DNA of 5,237 bases from Caldifarciminota bacterium (lineage in GTDB: Bacteria; Hydrothermota; E44-bin80). The notes beneath the pieces are model-generated. The model was given only the letters and a program-made list of their open reading frames with translations. It made no database searches and was not told the DNA's origin. The translations under genes were made by a program, and so were the position numbers. How positions within the stretch are numbered: the stretch's first letter is position 1; each line of letters begins with the position of its first letter. Shown here one piece after another: positions 1-5,237 of the stretch. Where the stretch lies: positions 1 to 5,237 of the forward strand of contig JAGMEZ010000518.1 of NCBI GenBank assembly GCA_023127905.1. The letters run 5' to 3'.

Positions 1-202
1 AAAACTTGAACGTCGATGTTATTTTCATAATAATTTATTAATTAGATTAATTGAGAACACCAAAATAATTGATAAAATTGATAATAACTATAAAGATTAT
101 TGGACAGCAATTATCAAAAGGGCAGATAAGTACAAAAATTTATTCAATAGCAATGTATATTTTGATACTTCGGATATAGAACAATTAAAAGATAACGACT
201 AA
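1..202 (+). CDS. C-terminal end of an unidentified protein (5' truncated)
   Basis: An open frame enters from the left edge, with its first complete codon at base 2, and ends at TAA 200-202, giving 66 residues. The tail is rich in Lys, Asn, Asp and Ile and ends in TSDIEQLKDND. There is no membrane segment or signal, so this end looks soluble and probably helical (roughly residues 10-50), with a short strand-like VYFDTSDIE near the end. An Arg/Tyr-rich helix followed by a 'hydrophobic-DTSD' strand is loosely like the C-termini of some P-loop kinases, but this is too weak for a call. I do not recognise the family. The gene converges on the EAL gene across a 182-bp gap. The support is an open frame in an A+T-rich region and protein-like composition. 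The N-terminal part lies outside the window. Confidence 0.6.
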   Translation, partial: KLERRCYFHNNLLIRLIENTKIIDKIDNNYKDYWTAIIKRADKYKNLFNSNVYFDTSDIEQLKDND

Positions 203-384
203 TACTTTCAACTTTGTCCGCTCAACCATCATTAGTAATGTACTCATTCCACAAATTTAAAGTTAAAACATAACTTCTGTTCTATCTTTTCCCACTCTCT
301 GTAAATCTGTGGATAAAGCTGTATTTTACATGAATTCTTGATTCTCTGCAACTAAACTTGAAAATGTATTTAAGAACATAGTCA

Positions 385-1167
385 TCACATCTTTAATTTA
401 CCTACAATATACTCAATTTTGTCTTGAACGTCGTTAAGAATATTAATATTTATTTTCTGAGGTTCTGCAAAGTAGTACCCCTGAAGCATATCAGCCCCAA
501 GATCAAGGACTTGCATTATTTCCTCTTCAGTTTCAACACCCTCTGCAACAACATTACTTCCAATTTCACGGGATAAATCAACGAGTGATCTTACTGTTTC
601 CTGTTGAGGAACTTTTTTCTCTATATCTCTTACTAATTGCTTGTCTATTTTCATTATATCTGGGTTAATACCGGAAATAGTTTCCAAACTGGGCTCTTTT
701 TCACCAATATCATCCAATGCCAATAAAAAGCCAAAATCCTTGAAAGGCTTTACAGTGTCATTAAAAATTCCGACATCCTTAACAAGAAATCCCTTACACT
801 CTATTACAATTTTATTCGGGTTAAGATTTTTTTTAGTCACTGAGTTAATTAGATGAGAAAAATCTGTACTGAAAATATCCACGTTAAGGCTTAAAAATAA
901 ATCCTCGTTTTCAGAATGTACAATCTTAAAATATTCTAATGCTTTTTTTATACACAATTTATCCAGCTCTTTTATTAAATTCTTTCTATAAGCAAGACTC
1001 AGTATAAAAAACCATGGTACAATTTCACCATCTAATAAGCCCCTGCTCAGGGCTTCCATAATAGCAATTGATTTTTTCTTTACAGATATTATTGGTTGGA
1101 AGAAGGTTATAACCTTTTCATTTCTTATTATATCATCTATATCAATATTATTATTTGAAAGAGACAT
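385..1167 (-). CDS. Stand-alone EAL-domain protein (c-di-GMP phosphodiesterase family, degenerate loop 6)
   Basis: This 260-residue protein is almost entirely one EAL domain (about residues 15-240), with no GGDEF, sensor, signal peptide or membrane segment, so it is probably cytosolic. Active EAL enzymes hydrolyse cyclic di-GMP to pGpG. The motifs visible in order are FQP (23-25), EALSR (E38, R42), the Asn of the NxS-type motif (N95), the first Glu of the usual ExTE motif (E123), DD (152-153), KID (K173), AEGVE (E209, E212) and LQGYYF (Q229). These match the known metal- and substrate-binding set. Loop 6, normally DDFGTGYSSL, reads DDIGEKEPSL, and the second Glu of ExTE is Gly126. This corresponds to EAL domains with an intact metal site but a degenerate loop 6, which may be weak enzymes or c-di-GMP-binding/protein-binding regulators. 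The start ATG is preceded by AAGAGGA, 6 nt upstream. The S9 peptidase lies 87 bp upstream on the same strand. Confidence 0.93.
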   Translation of the reverse strand: MSLSNNNIDIDDIIRNEKVITFFQPIISVKKKSIAIMEALSRGLLDGEIVPWFFILSLAYRKNLIKELDKLCIKKALEYFKIVHSENEDLFLSLNVDIFSTDFSHLINSVTKKNLNPNKIVIECKGFLVKDVGIFNDTVKPFKDFGFLLALDDIGEKEPSLETISGINPDIMKIDKQLVRDIEKKVPQQETVRSLVDLSREIGSNVVAEGVETEEEIMQVLDLGADMLQGYYFAEPQKININILNDVQDKIEYIVGKLKM

Positions 1168-1194
1168 TCATAATCCTCTTTTTAAATTTATTAG

Positions 1195-1223
1195 ATTATA
1201 GAAAATCGATGATTTATGCTTAA
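1195..1223 (-). promoter_or_regulatory. Possible promoter of the EAL gene
   Basis: On the minus strand a perfect TATAAT (1200-1195) lies 17 nt downstream of TTAAGC (1223-1218), which matches the -35 consensus at only three positions. Initiation near base 1188 would leave a leader of about 20 nt containing the SD AAGAGGA (1180-1174). The sequence is A+T-rich, so a TATAAT by chance is quite possible. If real, it lets the EAL gene be expressed apart from the upstream peptidase. Confidence 0.35.
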
Positions 1224-1228
1224 CCTTT

Positions 1229-1246
1229 CTGAATCCGGATCAAAAA
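1229..1246. repeat. 18-bp direct repeat, copy 1 (between peptidase and EAL genes)
   Basis: The 18-mer CTGAATCCGGATCAAAAA (plus strand) occurs here, just past the peptidase stop codon, and again, identical, inside the peptidase gene at 2469-2486. It contains the 8-bp palindrome ATCCGGAT. An exact 18-bp match in 5.2 kb is very unlikely by chance, even allowing for A+T richness. Confidence 0.8.
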
Positions 1247-1254
1247 TCAAGTAT

Positions 1255-3729
1255 TTATCTTTCCGATTCTTTATGGCTTTCATTATTTTTAACATATTTT
1301 TCTAACCAGAGATTCATTTCCCATAACATATGAAGAATAGATTCACGGGCTCTGTATCCATGGCTTTCATATGGAAGGATAACCAATCTTGTCCTTGCTC
1401 CATGACCCTTTAGCGCTGCAAAGAATCGCTCACTCTGAATCGGGAAAGTCCCTGAATTATTATCCGCCTCACCATGAATTAATAAAATAGGTTCATCTAT
1501 CTTATCTGCATACATAAAAGGAGACATTTTAATGTATGTCTCAGGGGCTTCCCATAATGTTCGTTCTTCTGACTGAAAACCAAATGGTGTTAAAGTTCGA
1601 TTGTAAGCACCTGTACGAGCAATACCTGCCGCAAATAAATTTGAATGAGCAAGAAGATTAGCCGCCATAAATGCACCATAGGAATGACCTCCAATTGCAA
1701 TTCTTTTCTTATCTGCTATAGACATACGCTCAATTTCATCAACAGCTGCTTTTGCACTTAAAACCAGTTGCTCAATGTAGGTATCGTTTGGCTCTACATC
1801 CCCTTCTCCAACTATTGCAATACTCGGATTATCTAAGATGGCGAAACCTTGTGTGAGAAAAAACAAGGGAGACCACCAGCCAATTCTTATGAAACGATAT
1901 GGTGAATCCTTAACCTGTCCAGCAGCATCAGCACTTTTATATTCCTGTGGATAAGCCCACATTAAAACTGGTAGCTTACCCTCATCCTTTTTATAATATT
2001 CTGGTAAATATAACCTTGCTGTTAATTGAACTCCATCTTCTCTTTTATACCTCAGAAGCTGCTTCTTTACATTCTTAAGTTGAGGATACGGATGTGGAAA
2101 GGAGGTTAATTGATCAAGAGTACTATCTGACAAACAACGTAAAAAGTAATTTGGCGGTTCTTTCAGGGATTCTCTTCTTGTCAATAAAATATTCTTTTCT
2201 AAATCGATTAATAGGATTGGCATTTCATAGTAAGGTTCTTCTGATCGCCAGAGTCTTACAGTTGCTCCGGTCCCTAAATCAAATTTATCCACAAAAGGTC
2301 TGTTTCCTTCGGGAGAAGCACCTACACCAATTAAAAATAGTGTTTTTTTATTATCATCAATAATTAAAACCTGTTTTCCACATTCATTAACTGTTGTCGC
2401 GAAATTACCTGGATCATCGTATCGATTTTCCCATGATCGGTCAAATAAAATTTTCTTCTCATGATTTCCTGAATCCGGATCAAAAACGCTTGTAATTATC
2501 CTTCGATCCTTCCACCACATCTCATCAACAATAGCCAGGTTACCATCTCCCCAGGTGATACCACCAAACCTTAAAGTTAGTAATAAAACCTCCTGGGGTC
2601 TGCCTTCGAAAGGAGATTCGAGATAAAATAATTTATCTCTGAAAGTTGCATCTTTATGAGGGTCACCTCCATCTTGAGCCTCAACCCAGTAGAGGATTGC
2701 TGGTGCATCCGCTCTCCATGTAAAAGAGCGAGGACCTTCAGCGACAGCACCAATACCTTTAGGTATATCTTCAGCTAACGGTAAATCTGCTATCTGCTTT
2801 ACTCTGGACCCATTTATGTCCCATATTTCAACCAATGTAGAAAAACGATACCATGGGACAATGTGAGAAAATGGACGATGGATGGTTTGAACAAGCAGAT
2901 ATGTACCATCTGGAGAAATATCAAAACTCTCTATCATTCCAGTAGCGCCTAAACTTTTACTTCTTCCTTTTAAATCAACACTCATAAGCTTTGAACTCAT
3001 GTAATATTCGAACAATTCTTCATCGTATGCATTTTTCAACAAATCCTGATAGGTACGAACAGGTGCTTTTTTGTCGACATTTTCATTTATTACAGGGCCT
3101 GTGGGTATTATTGGTTTTTGGGGTGGTTCAGGACGGTCATCTATAATTGATTTGTAAATTAATCCTTTACTATTTGAAAGCCAACAGTATGGTTCTCCAT
3201 AGAGCGCATCATTGATTACAGCCTTAGTCAAATTCTTAGCCTGAAAGTTTTTCACATAAGCTATCCACAATTCAATTCCATCTTCCTTTGTAATGGTAAA
3301 AGCTATCTTTTCACTATCAGGAGACCATAATACACTTTTAATCTTTGGATTTGGTGGCAATCCCTTTATCTGTTTTGTATATCTTCCTCCAATTGATAAT
3401 AAACTCAAATCTATGTAGTAGTATGAACGACTTTTAGCATTTGTTTTCGGATTGATTCGTAACCCAGCAAGTCGGAGTTCAGGTTGCACTAATTCTTCAA
3501 TTGTTGGCAAACTGGGGCGCTCCAATAATAATATCCATTGTCCTTTCGGATCTATTCTTACAGACGGAGTAGGAGGTGCATCAATCAGGTTAACTATCTC
3601 TTCCGGAGGTAATTGATAACCTATGTCTTCTTGAGCAACTACTAATTTTTGACTGAGTAAAAGAATCAGTAAACATAATATTTTATATTTGGAAAATATT
3701 AAAAATTTTATTTTTCCCTTTTTATTCAT
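1255..3729 (-). CDS. Secreted S9-family serine peptidase, glutamyl endopeptidase-like (S9D)
   Basis: This is an 824-residue prolyl-oligopeptidase-fold enzyme. A basic N-terminus and hydrophobic stretch (about 17-32) form a signal peptide, probably cleaved after VVA (A32), so it should act in the periplasm or outside the cell. Residues about 40-550 form the family's N-terminal beta-propeller region, with WSPDSEKIAF (135-144) and SPDGTYLLV (272-280) as blade-like motifs. Residues about 560-815 are the alpha/beta-hydrolase domain. The catalytic triad is Ser683 in GGHSYGA, Asp756 in IHGEADNNSG and His790 in PYESHGY. The segment YQLPPEEIVNLIDAPPTP near the mature N-terminus, LERPSLP, and the YNRTLTPFGFQ and ALKGHGA motifs match from memory the family of plant chloroplast glutamyl endopeptidase and its bacterial relatives, which cleave after Glu. 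Substrate specificity is therefore inferred. The length is normal and no break is seen. The SD is weak (AGG about 15 nt upstream of ATG), but the start directly precedes the signal peptide. The EAL gene follows 87 bp downstream on the same strand. Confidence 0.93.
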   Translation of the reverse strand: MNKKGKIKFLIFSKYKILCLLILLLSQKLVVAQEDIGYQLPPEEIVNLIDAPPTPSVRIDPKGQWILLLERPSLPTIEELVQPELRLAGLRINPKTNAKSRSYYYIDLSLLSIGGRYTKQIKGLPPNPKIKSVLWSPDSEKIAFTITKEDGIELWIAYVKNFQAKNLTKAVINDALYGEPYCWLSNSKGLIYKSIIDDRPEPPQKPIIPTGPVINENVDKKAPVRTYQDLLKNAYDEELFEYYMSSKLMSVDLKGRSKSLGATGMIESFDISPDGTYLLVQTIHRPFSHIVPWYRFSTLVEIWDINGSRVKQIADLPLAEDIPKGIGAVAEGPRSFTWRADAPAILYWVEAQDGGDPHKDATFRDKLFYLESPFEGRPQEVLLLTLRFGGITWGDGNLAIVDEMWWKDRRIITSVFDPDSGNHEKKILFDRSWENRYDDPGNFATTVNECGKQVLIIDDNKKTLFLIGVGASPEGNRPFVDKFDLGTGATVRLWRSEEPYYEMPILLIDLEKNILLTRRESLKEPPNYFLRCLSDSTLDQLTSFPHPYPQLKNVKKQLLRYKREDGVQLTARLYLPEYYKKDEGKLPVLMWAYPQEYKSADAAGQVKDSPYRFIRIGWWSPLFFLTQGFAILDNPSIAIVGEGDVEPNDTYIEQLVLSAKAAVDEIERMSIADKKRIAIGGHSYGAFMAANLLAHSNLFAAGIARTGAYNRTLTPFGFQSEERTLWEAPETYIKMSPFMYADKIDEPILLIHGEADNNSGTFPIQSERFFAALKGHGARTRLVILPYESHGYRARESILHMLWEMNLWLEKYVKNNESHKESER
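2469..2486. repeat. 18-bp direct repeat, copy 2 (inside the peptidase gene)
   Basis: This is identical to bases 1229-1246. On the coding (minus) strand it encodes most of FDPDSG (residues 416-421), in the propeller region of the peptidase. The same reading of the downstream copy gives FDPDSE in a frame shifted relative to the peptidase. Confidence 0.8.
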
Positions 3730-3755
3730 AGTATTAATTCCAACCTAATAATAAC

Positions 3756-3783
3756 CATATAGCAAAAACAATTAAAAATCAAA
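3756..3783 (-). promoter_or_regulatory. Weak candidate promoter for the peptidase gene
   Basis: On the minus strand TTGATT (3783-3778) and TATATG (3761-3756) are separated by 16 nt, about 27 nt upstream of the peptidase ATG. The region is so A+T-rich that other pairs, for example TTGAAA at 3795-3790, are nearly as good. The gene needs a promoter in this gap because the neighbour on the other side is divergent. The exact position is uncertain. Confidence 0.25.
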
Positions 3784-3923
3784 TACTTTTTTCAAGAGAT
3801 ATAATCCAATCAATGTAAAAACCTGTTCTACAGATGATTACACAACAGACAGACATTCTTCAAGTATTTTCCATTTTTTCAAGATAGATCTAAAAACTTT
3901 TTTCAAAAAAATATTTTTTTTCC

Positions 3924-3952
3924 TTGACAAAATAAAGTATTTATACTATATT
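3924..3952 (+). promoter_or_regulatory. Near-consensus sigma-70-type promoter of the three-gene operon
   Basis: A perfect -35 box TTGACA (3924-3929) is followed after exactly 17 nt by TATATT (3947-3952), one mismatch from TATAAT. Upstream, 3905-3921 is an A-tract/T-tract (seven A, TA, eight T) that could act as an UP element. The predicted transcription start (about 3958-3961) falls inside the inverted-repeat array that follows. Such a strong core promoter with a repeat over its start is typical of repressor-controlled transcription. Confidence 0.8.
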
Positions 3953-3953
3953 T

Positions 3954-3978
3954 ACTTTGCAATGCAAAGTTCTTTGCA
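3954..3978 (+). promoter_or_regulatory. Putative operator: three alternating inverted half-sites
   Basis: ACTTTGCA (3954-3961) and TGCAAAGT (3963-3970) form a perfect 8-bp inverted repeat around a single A. TGCAAAG (3963-3969) then pairs again with CTTTGCA (3972-3978) across two T. The result is three half-sites in alternating orientation within 25 bp. The array begins one base after the -10 box and covers the predicted transcription start, where a bound dimer would block RNA polymerase. The obvious candidate binder is the winged-helix protein encoded at 4602-4919 in the same operon, making this a negative autoregulation site. That assignment is inference. Confidence 0.65.
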
Positions 3979-3988
3979 TAACAAAAAG

Positions 3989-3995
3989 AAGGGAG
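3989..3995 (+). promoter_or_regulatory. Ribosome binding site fixing the membrane-protein start
   Basis: AAGGGAG lies 5 nt upstream of ATG 4001. The in-frame ATG at 3962 has no SD and would sit at, or one base from, the predicted transcription start inside the operator, so 4001 is the better start. Confidence 0.8.
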
Positions 3996-4000
3996 ATATT

Positions 4001-4615
4001 ATGGAGAAAAAAGAAGCAGAGAGGAATCTTGCAGAGATAAGGAGAATGCTAAAGGAAACAGAGGAAGAGGTTCGCCAGATCGCAATAAATGGAGTGGATT
4101 ATCAACTGCTGTGGGGATTTCTTGTTCTTATAGGGTTAGGAGTGAACTTTCTATTTCTAAAAATGATGTTCTTTATCTGGATTCCGGTTGAGTGGTTTTT
4201 TATTATGGCTATAGGGTGGTTTTTCAGTCATCGTTTAACGAAAAGGGAATTTAAGAGATCTGGAGTTATAACATACATTGGAAAGGCAGTGGGAATAGTA
4301 TGGTTTGCTACTTCCATCGGTATTGTGTTGGTCATTCTCTTAGCCTTGATTACCAAATCATTTAATCCTGAGTTGATACCGGTTTTTATATCAATACTAC
4401 TTGGAATTGCCTTCTTCATCGAATCATTCCTGTTGTCATGGCATCTACTCTCTTTCGCATCTCCACTATTTTGGATAGGGGCAATTATAATGGCTATCTT
4501 TCCTGATTATTCAATGCTGATTTATTTGGGACTCATTATTCTAACTATGATATTACCTGGTATAGTGTTAAAACTCAGGCACAAAGGGGATAAAAAGCGA
4601 AATGATAGATTTTAA
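4001..4615 (+). CDS. Six-TM inner-membrane protein with charged N-terminal helix, function unknown
   Basis: The protein is 204 residues from the ATG chosen by the SD at 3989-3995. Residues 1-30 form a strongly charged, probably helical cytosolic segment (ERNLAEIRRMLKETEEEV). The run VDYQLLWGFLVLIGLG then leads into the first membrane span. I see about six spans, near residues 35-54, 58-76, 93-117, 125-147, 152-167 and 171-190, and a basic tail (KLRHKGDKKRNDR). It has no transporter or enzyme motif I can name. The pattern of a 'LxxIRRMLxE' helix followed by 'YxLLWG' and a membrane bundle resembles hypothetical proteins of FCB bacteria that I recall next to small winged-helix regulators; this is from memory, without a search. 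It is the first gene of an operon, and its last 14 nt overlap the regulator gene. Possible roles are a membrane partner or sensor for the regulator, or a component working with the downstream outer-membrane protein. Neither is shown. Confidence 0.85.
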   Translation: MEKKEAERNLAEIRRMLKETEEEVRQIAINGVDYQLLWGFLVLIGLGVNFLFLKMMFFIWIPVEWFFIMAIGWFFSHRLTKREFKRSGVITYIGKAVGIVWFATSIGIVLVILLALITKSFNPELIPVFISILLGIAFFIESFLLSWHLLSFASPLFWIGAIIMAIFPDYSMLIYLGLIILTMILPGIVLKLRHKGDKKRNDRF

Positions 4616-4919
4616 TCCTTCTGAAGTTAATAGGTTAATCCATTCCCCTATCAGACTTGGAATAATGACTATCTTAAACTACTTAGTCGAAGCAAGCTTC
4701 AACTATCTGAAGAAAAAGCTGAACGTTACCGATGGAAATCTGAGCAGTCATCTTGTTAAACTGGAAGAAGCAGGTTACATTGATATCAAAAAGAAGTTCA
4801 TAGATAAAAAACCACATACTTCATATCAAATCACACGAAAAGGAGAAAAGGCTCTCAGAAAATATATTGAACAACTTGAGGGTATTATAAAAGGAGGTGC
4901 CAAGCATGAAGATTTATAA
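4602..4919 (+). CDS. Small winged-helix transcriptional regulator (HTH_34-type, MarR/ArsR-like fold)
   Basis: This is a 105-residue DNA-binding protein consisting of one winged helix. The opening 'NRLIHSPIRLGIMTIL' (10-25) is the typical first-helices signature. SFNYLKKKLNV (32-42) gives helix 2, TDGNLSSHLVKLEEAGYI (43-60) is the recognition helix region, DIKKKFIDKKPHTSYQIT (61-78) is the basic wing, and KGEKALRKYIEQLEGII (80-96) is a C-terminal helix suited to dimerisation. It has no cysteine and no ArsR-type metal site, so metal sensing of the usual kind is unlikely; no ligand domain is present. The length fits the PF13601-like single-domain family. The start ATG overlaps the end of the membrane-protein gene by 14 nt, with AAGGGG about 12 nt upstream, suggesting translational coupling. 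It probably represses its own operon through the inverted repeats at 3954-3978. Confidence 0.92.
   Translation: MIDFNPSEVNRLIHSPIRLGIMTILNYLVEASFNYLKKKLNVTDGNLSSHLVKLEEAGYIDIKKKFIDKKPHTSYQITRKGEKALRKYIEQLEGIIKGGAKHEDL
4891..4899 (+). promoter_or_regulatory. Strong ribosome binding site for the receptor-like gene
   Basis: AAGGAGGTG lies 6 nt upstream of ATG 4906 and inside the last codons of the regulator gene. It is the best SD in the window, implying that the third gene is translated efficiently relative to the regulator. Confidence 0.85.
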
Positions 4920-5237
4920 ATTTCTTTTAATATGCACCCTTTTCCCTATAATGCTATCAGCCGAAACTGTAATTAAAGGAACAGTTAAAAACAAACATGG
5001 TGAACCCCTTCCTTTCGCAAATGTCTTCTTAGAAAAAACGCTTGATGGAGCAACAACCAATTCTGATGGATCCTTTCAGTTCTCAACAAAAAAGAAAGGA
5101 ACCTATACCCTCAGCATCAGATACATTGGATACTCAGGCTGGAAGAAAGTAATAAGTCTGAAAGGAAAAACCATAAACATTGTGGCAATCCTTAAGGAGA
5201 CATCGATTGAGATGGGAGGAATCACTGTAAAGGCAAG
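4906..5237 (+). CDS. Outer-membrane receptor-like protein with CarboxypepD_reg-like N-terminal domain (3' truncated)
   Basis: 110 complete codons are present before the window ends. Residues 1-19 are a signal peptide (MKIYKFLLICTLFPIMLSA, predicted cut after LSA). Residues about 22-97 form a carboxypeptidase-regulatory-like beta-sandwich domain: IKGTVKNKHGEPLPFANVFLE, TTNSDGSFQF and YTLSIRYIGYSGWKK carry the usual GxVxDxxGxPLxxAxV, T(D/N)xDGxF and xYIGY signatures. The sequence then runs into EMGGITVKA, the position where TonB-dependent receptors and related beta-barrels of Bacteroidetes-type bacteria have 'LxEVVVTA' before the plug. It is therefore probably a TonB-dependent receptor or an outer-membrane beta-barrel family protein. 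A non-barrel protein with this domain cannot be excluded, since the rest is outside the window. The ATG overlaps the regulator stop by 14 nt and has a near-perfect SD. It is the third gene of the operon. Confidence 0.85.
   Translation, partial: MKIYKFLLICTLFPIMLSAETVIKGTVKNKHGEPLPFANVFLEKTLDGATTNSDGSFQFSTKKKGTYTLSIRYIGYSGWKKVISLKGKTINIVAILKETSIEMGGITVKA

Noticed and set aside
203..384. Bidirectional terminator between the convergent genes
   Set aside because: The best hairpin (AAGTTA/TAACTT at 260-276) is short, A+T-only apart from one pair, and not followed by a proper U-run. CATTA/TAATG at 229-239 is equally weak.
5..433. 11-bp direct repeat CTTGAACGTCG at 5-15 and 423-433
   Set aside because: A few 11-bp matches are expected by chance in 5.2 kb, and there is no extended similarity around the copies. 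Both lie in unrelated coding sequence.
641..856. Plus-strand frames inside the EAL and peptidase genes, and the minus-strand frame inside the membrane-protein gene
   Set aside because: They lie opposite clearly coding genes, have no SD and show no recognisable protein family.
308..2293. Three perfect DnaA-box 9-mers (TGTGGATAA at 308-316 and 1946-1954, TTATCCACA at 2285-2293)
   Set aside because: This is more than expected by chance, but they are spread over 2 kb, two are in coding sequence, there is no cluster or AT-rich unwinding region beside them, and no dnaA/dnaN-type genes are present. They do not support an origin.
3776..3856. Short minus-strand ORF of about 25 codons starting MSVCCVIICRTG, upstream of the peptidase
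   Set aside because: It has no SD, is very short and lies in an A+T-rich intergenic region. The composition is not convincing.
3787..3906. TTTTTTCAA at 3787, 3874 and 3898 (the first two extended to TTTTTTCAAGA)
   Set aside because: The spacing is irregular (87 and 24 bp) in a T-rich stretch. This is best explained by low complexity.
3962..4000. Upstream in-frame ATG at 3962, giving a 217-aa membrane protein
   Set aside because: It has no SD, lies at the predicted transcription start inside the inverted repeat, and the added residues are not protein-like. ATG 4001 has AAGGGAG 5 nt upstream.
4906..4965. Lipoprotein signal (Cys10) in the receptor-like protein
   Set aside because: The hydrophobic stretch continues past Cys10, and a normal signal-peptidase I site (LSA) follows at residue 19. 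Cys10 is too near the N-terminus for a lipobox.

Overview
The window is A+T-rich bacterial chromosome with five genes and the cut end of a sixth. Three points suggest the FCB superphylum (Bacteroidetes/Chlorobi relatives): a family S9D glutamyl-endopeptidase-type enzyme, a CarboxypepD_reg/TonB-receptor-type outer membrane protein, and a wHTH plus membrane-protein pair of a kind I associate with that group. The TTGACA/TATATT promoter, good Shine-Dalgarno sites and stand-alone EAL protein are less typical of classical Bacteroidetes, so a deeper-branching FCB lineage is possible. This placement is inference.

Layout. (1) Bases 1-202 hold the C-terminal 66 codons of an unrecognised + strand gene, convergent with the next gene. 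Bases 203-384 hold no gene and no convincing terminator, only a weak 6-bp hairpin at 260-276. (2) Two - strand genes follow. A secreted S9-family prolyl-oligopeptidase-fold peptidase (1255-3729) lies upstream of a stand-alone EAL-domain protein (385-1167), with 87 bp between them. The EAL gene has its own SD and a possible promoter. The two may be partly co-transcribed, but nothing links them functionally. (3) Bases 3730-4000 are a divergent intergenic region. On the right it carries a near-consensus promoter followed at once by a compact array of three alternating inverted half-sites, which looks like an operator. (4) Three + strand genes follow in a tight operon: a six-TM membrane protein with a charged N-terminal helix (4001-4615), a 105-residue winged-helix regulator (4602-4919), and the start of an outer-membrane receptor-like protein (4906 to the window end). 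Both junctions overlap by exactly 14 nt.

The part most worth following is the right-hand operon. The simplest reading is a self-regulated unit in which the small wHTH protein binds the operator over the transcription start and controls an inner-membrane protein of unknown function together with an outer-membrane protein. The other notable point is the EAL protein. It keeps the residues expected for metal and c-di-GMP binding, but has lost both the conserved loop 6 sequence and the glutamate known to hold that loop.
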